NCBI GenBank assembly: GCA_963611755.1
Contig: CAVDTK010000104.1
Span: 1 to 8,212, forward strand
DNA: 8,212 nt
Reading direction: 5' to 3'
Origin: Paratractidigestivibacter sp963611755
GTDB taxonomy: Bacteria; Actinomycetota; Coriobacteriia; Coriobacteriales; Atopobiaceae
Shown in pieces: positions 1-5,407 of this stretch (positions are counted from its first letter, which is position 1; every line of letters begins with the position of its first letter). The position numbers were made by a program, and so were the translations under genes. The notes beneath the pieces were generated by a model. The model was given only the letters and a program-made list of their open reading frames with translations, was not told the DNA's origin and did not search any database.

Positions 1-1255
1 TGGTGTCGCCCACGCGGACGTTCTTGCGGCGGATCTCGTCGATGTTGTGCAGGGTCGCGCGCGCGATGGTCGAGCCCGCCACCAGCACCGGGTCGAACTC
101 GGCGACCGGCGTGAGGACGCCCGTGCGGCCAACCTGGACGCGGATCTCGCGCAGCACCGTGCGCTTCTCCTCGGGCGGGAACTTGAAGGCGATGGCCCAG
201 CGCGGGGCGCGGGCCGTGAAGCCAAGCGCGCCCTGGTCGGCAAAGGAGTCGACCTTCACGACCACGCCGTCGATGTCGTAATCCAGCCCTTCTCGGTGCG
301 CAAGCGCGTTGGCGCAGAAGTCGTGGACCTCGGCCGCGCTCGTGCAGCGGGCGGCGTGGGGGTTCACGCTAAAGCCGCAGTCGTGGAGCCACTGAAGGAA
401 CTCCCACTGAGAAGAAACCGCGAGAGGGGCCTCGTCGGCCACGGCGTAGATGAAGGTCTCCAGGTCGCGGTGGGCGGTCACGCGCGGGTCCTTCTGGCGC
501 AGGCTGCCGGCGGCAGCGTTGCGCGGGTTGGCAAAGGGCTCGCGGCCGGCGGCGTCGGCGTCCTCGTTCAGGCGCACGAAGCTGTGCTTGGGCATGTAGA
601 CCTCGCCGCGCACCTCCACGCTCTGGCCGATGCCGGCACCCTCGACCTTGGCCAGCCCCTCGGGCGCCAAGGCGTGCGGGATGTCATGGATGGTAAGCAC
701 GTTGGCGGTGACGTTCTCGCCGGTGGTGCCGTCTCCGCGCGTGGCCGCACGGACGAACTGCGCGTCACGGTAGGTCAGGGCCACGCCCAGGCCGTCGATC
801 TTGAGCTCGCAGGTGTAGGCCACGGGGTGCGCGGCCGAGGCACCCAGGGCCTCGTCGGTGCGGGCAAGCCACTCGTCCAGCTCGGCCAGGTCCATCGCGT
901 CGTCCATGGAGTACATGCGGCGGGCGTGAGTCACGGGCTCGAACTGCTCGGAGACGTAGCCGCCCACGCGCTGGGTGTAGGACTCGGGCGTCACGAGCGA
1001 GGGGTTGACCGCCTCGATGCCCTGGAGCTCGACCAGCAGGCGGTCGAACTCGGCATCCGTAACCTGCGGCTTGTCGAGGGCGTAGTAGCTGTAGGCGTAG
1101 GTGTTGAGCAGACGGTTGAGCTCGGCCGCGCGGGCGCGCACGGCGGGGTCGGGCTGCGCCGGGGCCGCGGCGTCGGGGGCGCCCGCCGCCTCCACCGCCG
1201 TAAAGCCGTCGAACAGCGAACCCTGGGCCGTATCCTGCGTCTTATCCGTTGCCAT
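1..1255 (-). CDS. ligA: NAD-dependent DNA ligase LigA, N-terminal 418 codons (cut by window edge)
   Basis: Seals nicks in duplex DNA during replication and repair, using NAD+ to form an enzyme-adenylate. The visible part holds the NAD-binding Ia region (about residues 45-82, with YYALDKPQVTDAEFDRL), the adenylation domain with the catalytic lysine K152 in CELKIDG, then RGDGTTGENVTANV near 173-186 and FANPRNAAAGSLRQ further on. The C-terminal side reaches the start of the OB fold (VGRTGVLTPVAEFDPV); the zinc finger, HhH and BRCT parts lie beyond base 1. The ATG at 1253-1255 follows a good Shine-Dalgarno (ATAGGAG, about 5 bases away). Compared with E. coli LigA the protein has an Ala/Pro-rich N-terminal extension of about 40 residues that contains QGSLF (residues 11-15), resembling a sliding-clamp-binding peptide. 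It is on the same strand as the copper operon but separated by 459 bases, so probably transcribed on its own. Identification is firm. Confidence 0.96.
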   Translation of the reverse strand, partial: MATDKTQDTAQGSLFDGFTAVEAAGAPDAAAPAQPDPAVRARAAELNRLLNTYAYSYYALDKPQVTDAEFDRLLVELQGIEAVNPSLVTPESYTQRVGGYVSEQFEPVTHARRMYSMDDAMDLAELDEWLARTDEALGASAAHPVAYTCELKIDGLGVALTYRDAQFVRAATRGDGTTGENVTANVLTIHDIPHALAPEGLAKVEGAGIGQSVEVRGEVYMPKHSFVRLNEDADAAGREPFANPRNAAAGSLRQKDPRVTAHRDLETFIYAVADEAPLAVSSQWEFLQWLHDCGFSVNPHAARCTSAAEVHDFCANALAHREGLDYDIDGVVVKVDSFADQGALGFTARAPRWAIAFKFPPEEKRTVLREIRVQVGRTGVLTPVAEFDPVLVAGSTIARATLHNIDEIRRKNVRVGDT

Positions 1256-1273
1256 TACGCTCCTATCAAATAA

Positions 1274-1290
1274 CTGCCTGGTAAAGGCAG
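1274..1290 (-). other. Small hairpin in the ligA leader
   Basis: CTGCCT (1274-1279) and AGGCAG (1285-1290) form a perfect 6-bp inverted repeat around a 5-base loop. It lies about 20 bases upstream of the ligA ATG on the minus strand, just outside the ribosome binding site. There is no T tract after it in the direction of ligA, so it is not a terminator for an upstream transcript. It could affect leader stability or initiation, but a chance hairpin is possible. Confidence 0.3.
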
Positions 1291-1473
1291 GTGTCTATTG
1301 GTTGCCGCGGCGTGTCTCGCCAGTGGCGGGCGCGACCGCACTAGAAATCATAGGCGCTGCGGCCAAAAGGTGCTCGCCGTCTTCCCATTCTGGGCAAAAA
1401 ACGCAACCACCGGCAGTGCCCCGCCGCCTGGCAAACAGCCCAGGTCGCCGCGCCCGCGGCCACGGCGGCGGGC

Positions 1474-1500
1474 GCGCTCAATTTTGATGCCATATTGGTA
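1474..1500 (+). repeat. 27-base spaced repeat, copy 1
   Basis: Reads GCGCTCAATTT, six variable bases, then CATATTGGTA. It starts exactly 42 bases before copy 2, and both invariant blocks are identical in the two copies. The core also forms a loose dyad, CAATTT with ATATTG around seven bases, the sort of symmetry seen in protein binding sites. Confidence 0.75.
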
Positions 1501-1515
1501 GGTTTGCGAGGAGGG

Positions 1516-1542
1516 GCGCTCAATTTGAGGCCCATATTGGTA
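1516..1542 (+). repeat. 27-base spaced repeat, copy 2
   Basis: Reads GCGCTCAATTT, six variable bases (GAGGCC), then CATATTGGTA. It is a direct repeat of copy 1 at a 42-base pitch, close to four helical turns. The six-base spacer differs from copy 1 while the flanking blocks match perfectly, so conservation is confined to two blocks rather than being a recent duplication of the whole stretch. Confidence 0.75.
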
Positions 1543-1635
1543 TCCGAAGCCCCATTTCAGTCGCATTGTGGGAGGGGGTATCTTCCGCTCAACTGGGCAA
1601 ACGCATCCCGAAAAATGCCACAGGGCCCTTCTCAA

Positions 1636-1662
1636 CACCAATATCCCCTCGAAATTGAGCGC
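1636..1662 (-). repeat. 27-base spaced repeat, copy 3 (inverted)
   Basis: On the minus strand this reads GCGCTCAATTT, six bases (CGAGGG), then GATATTGGTG. It shares the 11-base block perfectly and the ATATTGGT core with copies 1 and 2, in the opposite orientation and with the same six-base spacing. With copy 2 it makes an interrupted inverted repeat with about 93 bases between the arms. Confidence 0.75.
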
Positions 1663-1714
1663 GCACGCCCAACCCCAAGGGGATACAGCTAAAACAATGT
1701 CGCGACGCGGCCGC

Positions 1715-1921
1715 TTAGGCCATCGCGCACTCGTAGTCGGCGGCGCGCACGGCGGAAAGAAGCGCCTCGTCGGCCACGCCCTCCGCGCAGGTGACGACCG
1801 CGGTGCCAGCCTCGAGGCTCACCTCCACGGACTCGACGCCCTCCACGGCAGACAGCGCCTCGCTCACGTGCTTCACGCAGTGCTGGCACATCATGCCCTC
1901 TACCTTCAAGGTCTTCTCCAT
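1715..1921 (-). other. Possible internal CopZ start within copA (68-residue HMA domain)
   Basis: The C-terminal domain of CopA begins at an in-frame ATG (1919-1921) preceded by AGGAAAGG (1931-1938) with 9 bases of spacing, a better ribosome binding site than that of copA itself. Translation from here would give a free 68-residue protein (MEKTLKVEGMMCQHC..., metal cysteines 12 and 15), the same size as stand-alone CopZ copper chaperones. The preceding linker (about residues 780-820) looks unstructured and resembles a read-through spacer. Seen: the ATG, the Shine-Dalgarno and the domain. Inferred: that it is used. The domain may instead exist only as part of CopA. Confidence 0.4.
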
Positions 1922-4372
1922 AACGTCTTTCCTTTCCTCGATCGACGAGACTGCAACACATATATCCGTTTCGGCCGAGACGCGCAACGCCTCGCCCGGG
2001 TCCGGCGCTCCCCCATCCAAGCCCGCGGCCTTGGGCTTCCAGGCGCGCAGCCGCAAGGCGTTGCCCACCACAAAGACCGACGAGAAGCCCATCGCGGCCG
2101 CGCAGAACATCGGGTTCAAGGTCACACCAAGCGGCGCCAAGACGCCCGCGGCCACCGGAATGCAGATCGAGTTGTAGAACAGCGCCCAGAACAGGTTCTG
2201 CTTGATGTTTCTCATCGTGGCGCGCGACANNNNNNNNNNNNNNNNNNNNNNNNNNNNNNNNNNNNNNNNNNNNNNNNNNNNNNNNNNNNNNNNNNNNNNN
2301 NNNNNNNNNNNNNNNNNNNNNNNNNNNNNNNNNNNNNNNNNNNNNNNNNNNNNNNNNNNNNNNNNNNNNNNNNNNNNNNNNNNNNNNNNNNNNNNNNNNN
2401 NNNNNNNNNNNNNNNNNNNNNNNNNNNNNNNNNNNNNNNNNNNNNNNNNNNNNNNNNNNNNNNNNNNNNNNNNNNNNNNNNNNNNNNNNNNNNNNNNNNN
2501 NNNNNNNNNNNNNNNNNNNNNNNNNNNNNNNNNNNNNNNNNNNNNNNNNNNNNNNNNNNNNNNNNNNNNNNNNNNNNNNNNNNNNNNNNNNNNNNNNNNN
2601 NNNNNNNNNNNNNNNNNNNNNNNNNNNNNNNNNNNNNNNNNNNNNNNNNNNNNNNNNNNNNNNNNNNNNNNNNNNNNNNNNNNNNNNNNNNNNNNNNNNN
2701 NNNNNNNNNNNNNNNNNNNNNNNNNNNNNNNNNNNNNNNNNNNNNNNNNNNNNNNNNNNNNNNNNNNNNNNNNNNNNNNNNNNNNNNNNNNNNNNNNNNN
2801 NNNNNNNNNNNNNNNNNNNNNNNNNNNNNNNNNNNNNNNNNNNNNNNNNNNNNNNNNCGCGAACTTCTCGTCCGCATACTCGCAGATGGCCGTGGCCAGC
2901 GGGTGCTCGCTCTTGCGCTCGAGCGCCGCCGCGACCCCAATAAACTCCTGCTCAGACACCCCGCCGGCCAAAACGACGTCGCAAACCCGGGGACGTCCCT
3001 GCGTGACGGTCCCGGTCTTGTCCAGCACCACGTAGTCCACGCCGCACGCGGTCTCCAGCGACTCGGCGGACTTGATGAGGATCCCGTTGGCGGCGCCGCG
3101 GCCCGTGCCCACCATGATGGCTGTGGGCGTGGCCAGGCCAAGCGCGCAGGGGCAGCTGATGACCAGGATCGAGATGGCGTGGTTGAGCGCCGTGGCAAAG
3201 TCGCCGGACAAGGCCATCCACACAACGAAGGTCACCGCCGCAATGCCCATGACCACCGGCACAAAGACCCCGGCGATCTTATCGGCCATGCGCTCGATGG
3301 GAGCCTTGGAGCTCGTGGCCGCGTCGACCAGCCGGATGATCCCGGCCAAGGTCGTGTCCTCCCCCACGGCGCACGCCTCCATCACAAACCAGCCGCGGGT
3401 CGCCGCGGTGGCGCCCGTCACAGAGTCGCCCGGGTTCTTCTCCACAGGGACAGGCTCTCCGGTCAGGGCAGACTCGTCGAGAAGACCCGCGCCCTCGACC
3501 ACCACGCCGTCTACCGGCACAGACTCCCCCGCGCGCACGACCAGGCGGTCTCCCACAGCAACGTCGTCGGTCGCGATCTCGGTCTCCTGGCCGTCGCGCA
3601 GCACGCGGGCGCGCTTGGGCGCCAGGCTCACCAGGGCGGCCACGGCGTCGGTGGTCTTGCCCTTGGCGCGGGCCTCGAAGTATTTGCCCAGGTCAATCAG
3701 GGCCAAGATGATGCCGGCAGAGTCGAAGTACATCCCGTTCATGGCGGCGTGCGCGGCCTCCATGTCCATGGCGCCAAAGGCCCAGGCCATGCGGTAGAGG
3801 CTCGCCAGGCTGTAGGCAAAGCTGGCGGATGACCCCAGCGCGATCAGCGAGTCCATGTTGGGCGAGCGGTGCCAAAGGGTCTTGAAGCCGGTCACGAAGT
3901 AGCGCCGGTTGATGAACAGGATCAACCCGCACAAGATGAGCTGCGTCACGGCGGCGGCCATCATGTTGGCCATGCCGTCGAGGCCGGGCACCTCGGGCCA
4001 GCCGAGCATCGGCCCCATCGCGATGTAGAACAGAGGCACGCCCAAGCAAAGGGACGCGACCATCTGGACCAGGCGCTCGTGCATGGCCTTCTGCGCCGCA
4101 GCCGCCGGGTCAGGCCGAGAAGCGCCCGCGGCCCCGCAGCCCGCCGAGCTGCCCGACGCCCCCACGCGCCGCATGGCCCCATACCCCGCCTTCTCGATGG
4201 CAGCCACGACGGCGGCCGCGGTCTTCTCGTCCCCGTCGAACTCGAGCTCCATCGAGTTCTTGAGCAGGTTGACGTTGGCGGCGGCCACGCCCGGCACGCC
4301 GGCGGCCGCCTTCTGCACCCGCGCCGAGCAAGCGGCGCAGGTCATCCCCTGTATGTCGAAGGTCTCCTTCAC
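1715..4372 (-). CDS. copA: Cu(I)-exporting P1B-1 ATPase CopA with a fused C-terminal CopZ-like domain
   Basis: Membrane ATPase that pumps Cu(I) out of the cytosol. Residues are numbered from an upstream GTG at 4381; I prefer the GTG at 4370-4372 because GAGGTG sits 6 bases before it, which drops three residues. In order: N-terminal HMA domain with GMTCAAC (C15, C18); membrane helices from about 105; actuator loop LTGEP (307-310); CPC metal site in the membrane (410-412); phosphorylation motif DKTGT (D454); SEHPL (491-495). Bases 2228-2857 are N, hiding 210 codons that should include the GDGxND hinge. After the gap, N-x6-YN-x4-P (N729, Y736, N737, P742) and M-x2-SS-x5-N (M764, S767, S768, N774) are the Cu(I)-specific signatures of helices 7 and 8. 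A linker of about 40 residues then leads to a second HMA domain (821-888, GMMCQHC). It follows csoR by about 10 bases and is co-transcribed with it. Confidence 0.95.
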   Translation of the reverse strand: MKETFDIQGMTCAACSARVQKAAAGVPGVAAANVNLLKNSMELEFDGDEKTAAAVVAAIEKAGYGAMRRVGASGSSAGCGAAGASRPDPAAAAQKAMHERLVQMVASLCLGVPLFYIAMGPMLGWPEVPGLDGMANMMAAAVTQLILCGLILFINRRYFVTGFKTLWHRSPNMDSLIALGSSASFAYSLASLYRMAWAFGAMDMEAAHAAMNGMYFDSAGIILALIDLGKYFEARAKGKTTDAVAALVSLAPKRARVLRDGQETEIATDDVAVGDRLVVRAGESVPVDGVVVEGAGLLDESALTGEPVPVEKNPGDSVTGATAATRGWFVMEACAVGEDTTLAGIIRLVDAATSSKAPIERMADKIAGVFVPVVMGIAAVTFVVWMALSGDFATALNHAISILVISCPCALGLATPTAIMVGTGRGAANGILIKSAESLETACGVDYVVLDKTGTVTQGRPRVCDVVLAGGVSEQEFIGVAAALERKSEHPLATAICEYADEKFAXXXXXXXXXXXXXXXXXXXXXXXXXXXXXXXXXXXXXXXXXXXXXXXXXXXXXXXXXXXXXXXXXXXXXXXXXXXXXXXXXXXXXXXXXXXXXXXXXXXXXXXXXXXXXXXXXXXXXXXXXXXXXXXXXXXXXXXXXXXXXXXXXXXXXXXXXXXXXXXXXXXXXXXXXXXXXXXXXXXXXXXXXXXXXXXXXXXXXXXXXXXXXXXXXXSRATMRNIKQNLFWALFYNSICIPVAAGVLAPLGVTLNPMFCAAAMGFSSVFVVGNALRLRAWKPKAAGLDGGAPDPGEALRVSAETDICVAVSSIEERKDVMEKTLKVEGMMCQHCVKHVSEALSAVEGVESVEVSLEAGTAVVTCAEGVADEALLSAVRAADYECAMA
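2228..2857. other. Run of 630 unknown bases inside copA
   Basis: All bases are N. The length is exactly 210 codons and the copA frame is intact on both sides, with the CopA landmarks in the right order. The missing part corresponds to the nucleotide-binding domain and the hinge up to helix 7, and its size is about right for this family, so the gap is probably masked or sized correctly. Nothing can be said about integrity of the gene within it. Confidence 0.9.
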
Positions 4373-4382
4373 AGCCGCCACC

Positions 4383-4700
4383 TCACATGAACTTCTTGAA
4401 GAGGTCCATGACCTCGTCGGTGACCTCGGTGTCGCCGGACTGGATGCGCTCGACCACGCAGGTGCTCAGGTGGTCGCGCATGACCTCGCGCGAGATCGCC
4501 TTGACGGCCGACTCCACGGCGGCCAGCTGCGTCAGGACGTCGCCGCAGTAGCGGTCCTCCTCGACCATCGCCTTGATGCCGTTCAACTGGCCGATCGCGC
4601 GGTTGATGCGCTTGGTGACGTCGGACTTCATGTCGGCGGAGCGCGGCGTGTGCTTGTGCGCGGCACAGGCGCAACAGGTTTTCTTGGTTTGCTCGGGCAT
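4383..4700 (-). CDS. csoR: Copper-sensing repressor CsoR (CsoR/RcnR/FrmR family)
   Basis: A 105-residue all-helical DNA-binding repressor that releases its operator when it binds Cu(I). The family core DVTKRINRAIGQLNGIKAMVEEDRYCGDVLTQLAAV is present, and the three Cu(I) ligands of CsoR occur at the expected spacing: C52, H77 and C81. This C-H-C set separates it from the formaldehyde sensor FrmR and the nickel sensor RcnR. An N-terminal tail of about 23 residues contains extra Cys and His (CCACAAHKH, residues 9-17), which could add a metal site. The ATG at 4698-4700 has GAGAGGGG 5 bases upstream. It is first in the operon with copA, and two matching palindromes lie upstream, so autoregulation by copper is very likely. 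Confidence 0.95.
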   Translation of the reverse strand: MPEQTKKTCCACAAHKHTPRSADMKSDVTKRINRAIGQLNGIKAMVEEDRYCGDVLTQLAAVESAVKAISREVMRDHLSTCVVERIQSGDTEVTDEVMDLFKKFM

Positions 4701-4722
4701 GGTGACCCCTCTCTTTGGGCGG

Positions 4723-4739
4723 ATACCCCTACAGGGTAT
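4723..4739. promoter_or_regulatory. CsoR operator 1
   Basis: ATACCCCTACAGGGTAT is a perfect 6-bp inverted repeat (ATACCC/GGGTAT) around five bases, matching the C-tract/G-tract dyad of known CsoR operators. It lies between the predicted csoR transcription start and its ribosome binding site, where bound repressor would block early elongation. Confidence 0.85.
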
Positions 4740-4755
4740 GTTAATCAGGTCTCAT

Positions 4756-4783
4756 CCTATACCCCCATGGGGTACCGCGTCAA
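4756..4783 (-). promoter_or_regulatory. Promoter of the csoR-copA operon
   Basis: On the minus strand TTGACG (4778-4783) and TATAGG (4756-4761) are separated by 16 bases, a good sigma-70-type pair. The spacer is almost entirely the CsoR palindrome. The start would fall near 4748, leaving a leader of about 47 bases before csoR. Confidence 0.75.
4760..4774. promoter_or_regulatory. CsoR operator 2, within the promoter spacer
   Basis: TACCCC-CAT-GGGGTA is a perfect 6-bp dyad like operator 1. Its centre is about 36 bases from that of operator 1. It occupies the spacer between the -35 and -10 elements of the csoR promoter, so occupancy should exclude RNA polymerase. Confidence 0.85.
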
Positions 4784-4814
4784 CGCCGCGCCCCCAGAAC
4801 GGCCCGACGTTTGT

Positions 4815-4856
4815 ACAAAGATCGATCGAAACTGAGAAGAACTCACAAAGATCGAT
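4815..4856 (+). repeat. 12-base direct repeat ACAAAGATCGAT at 30-base pitch
   Basis: ACAAAGATCGAT occurs at 4815-4826 and again at 4845-4856. A degenerate third copy, ACAAACATCG, is at 4887-4896, and the bases after copies 2 and 3 also resemble each other (GCG-TTT then G-rich). It is located upstream of the csoR promoter and upstream of the GTCAC array, so it could serve either direction. The function is unknown. Confidence 0.65.
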
Positions 4857-4911
4857 GCGTTTTAGGAAGCGAGAAGCCCCTCACCCACAAACATCGCGCG
4901 TTTCGAGGGAC

Positions 4912-4999
4912 GTCGCGCCGCCGTCACGCGGCTGTCGCACGGCAGTTGCGAGCAACTGTCACACCAGCGCGTCACACTCGCCTGTCACGGAACTGTCAC
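4912..4999 (+). repeat. Phased array of eight GTCAC-like units, 11 or 13 bases apart
   Basis: Units begin at 4912 GTCGC, 4923 GTCAC, 4934 GTCGC, 4945 GTTGC, 4958 GTCAC, 4971 GTCAC, 4984 GTCAC and 4995 GTCAC. Spacings are 11, 11, 11, 13, 13, 13 and 11, so the motifs fall on nearly the same helix face. Bases between units vary. Units 4 and 5 include an inverted pair, CAGTTGC and GCAACTG, separated by two bases (4943-4958). Direct repeats at 11-bp pitch are known targets of OmpR-type and SARP/AfsR-type winged-helix regulators, and the next plus-strand gene encodes a protein with that type of C-terminal domain. The array ends just before a candidate -35. Use as a regulator binding site is inference. 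Confidence 0.7.
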
Positions 5000-5001
5000 G
5001 T

Positions 5002-5032
5002 TTGCGCAGGTAGTCATACGAATTCGAATAAT
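5002..5032 (+). promoter_or_regulatory. Candidate promoter for the riboswitch transcript
   Basis: TTGCGC (5002-5007) and GAATAA/AATAAT (5026-5032) are spaced by 18-19 bases. The match to a sigma-70 promoter is only moderate, as expected of an activated promoter, and the GTCAC array ends 2 bases before the -35. A start near 5040 would give a leader of about 370 bases containing the riboswitch. Other starts are possible. Confidence 0.4.
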
Positions 5033-5073
5033 GCAAGTAAACCAGGTGTAACTTCACAGTTTCACCACAGAGA

Positions 5074-5083
5074 CCCCCCCCCC
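5074..5083 (+). repeat. Homopolymer of ten C
   Basis: Ten consecutive C between the candidate promoter and the riboswitch. Such tracts change length by slipped-strand mispairing and are also a common site of sequencing error. It is not inside a gene. Confidence 0.9.
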
Positions 5084-5155
5084 GCAGACAAAATTCGTCA
5101 AAGTGAACGTTTTCCCTGGTAGGCGGCACTATTTCAAAATACCGTCCGAGGCCAG

Positions 5156-5205
5156 ACCAAAAAATCCCCGTAAGTCACCCTGGACTAACTGGGATTTTAG
5201 TTGGT
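5156..5205 (+). other. Long inverted repeat upstream of the riboswitch
   Basis: ACCAA plus AAAATCCC (5156-5168) pairs with GGGATTTT (5191-5198) and TTGGT (5201-5205), 13 base pairs with a two-base bulge and a 22-base loop. An alternative hairpin, ACTAACT with AGTTGGT, uses part of the same bases. No T run follows on the plus strand. It could be a leader RNA structure. On the minus strand it ends in six T but has no upstream gene to terminate. Confidence 0.55.
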
Positions 5206-5224
5206 ACCTTTCCTCAGACAAAAA

Positions 5225-5306
5225 CCAGGTAAACCTGCCGAAAGGCAGGGACACAAAGCCAGATGGGTCTAAGGTCCTAGCGACTATGACAGCCGGTTGC
5301 CTTTGG
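5225..5306 (+). promoter_or_regulatory. Class I cyclic-di-GMP riboswitch (GEMM-I)
   Basis: RNA aptamer that binds the second messenger cyclic-di-GMP. P1 is AGGTAA (5227-5232) with TTGCCT (5297-5302). P2 is CCTGCC (5234-5239) with GGCAGG (5244-5249), capped by a GAAA tetraloop. The conserved ACAAAGCC follows at 5253-5260. P3 carries the tetraloop receptor TCTAAG (5268-5273) opposite TATGA (5285-5289), closed by GTC/GAC around CTAGC. The 3' part, TATGACAGCCGGTTGCC, is the family's signature ending. The order, spacing and both tertiary partners match the known fold. It lies 102 bases before the start of the PAS/winged-helix gene on the same strand and should control it. This is a confident call from motif and structure; ligand response is not proven. 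Confidence 0.93.
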
Positions 5307-5400
5307 CGCAAAAGCCAAAGTTCTCGACAGAGAGACGCTCTATTTTTCTGCCAGTGTCCCCCCAGGTTTACCCATAGCCCGAAATTACTTACGGGAGAGG
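5301..5400 (+). promoter_or_regulatory. Expression platform of the riboswitch
   Basis: A perfect 7-bp hairpin (CTTTGGC 5301-5307, GCCAAAG 5314-5320) overlaps the 3' strand of P1 by two bases but lacks a T tract. A short AGAG/CTCT hairpin (5331-5341) abuts ATTTTTCT, a weak terminator candidate. Further on, GTGTCCC (5354-5360) and CAGGTTTACC (5363-5372) are exact complements of aptamer segments 5248-5254 and 5228-5237. CCCG (5378-5381) can pair with CGGG (5392-5395), next to the ribosome binding site GGAGAGG (5394-5400). Control of translation through refolding looks likelier than a strong terminator. Confidence 0.55.
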
Positions 5401-5407
5401 AAATCCA

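Larger units (their letters stand above)
1256..1714. other. Intergenic region between copA and ligA, no gene seen
   Basis: This 459-base stretch has reading frames in several directions, but none has a good ribosome binding site or a recognisable protein. It must hold the end of the copper transcript and the ligA promoter. No strong intrinsic terminator follows the copA stop at 1715-1717 on the minus strand. A TATGAT at 1345-1350 (minus strand) is a possible -10 for ligA, with no good -35. The clear structure is a family of three 27-base repeats listed separately. Confidence 0.6.

Noticed and set aside
47..1273. Long plus-strand open frame of 408 codons
   Set aside because: It lies opposite ligA, its protein has the low-complexity look of an antisense frame in GC-rich DNA, and the minus strand has clear ligase motifs.
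1670..1685. CCCCAAGGGG palindrome after copA as a third CsoR site
   Set aside because: The arms are only C/G runs without the TA ends of the two real operators, and it is downstream of the operon.
1568..3832. Long plus-strand open frame of 754 codons
   Set aside because: It is antisense to copA, runs through the N gap, and its His/Arg/Gly-rich product matches nothing recognisable.
4912..4999. GTCAC array as a CRISPR
   Set aside because: Units are only five conserved bases at 11-13 base pitch, with no spacers or long repeats.
5301..5320. Intrinsic terminator directly after the aptamer
   Set aside because: The 7-bp hairpin is perfect but is followed by TTCTCGAC rather than a T run.
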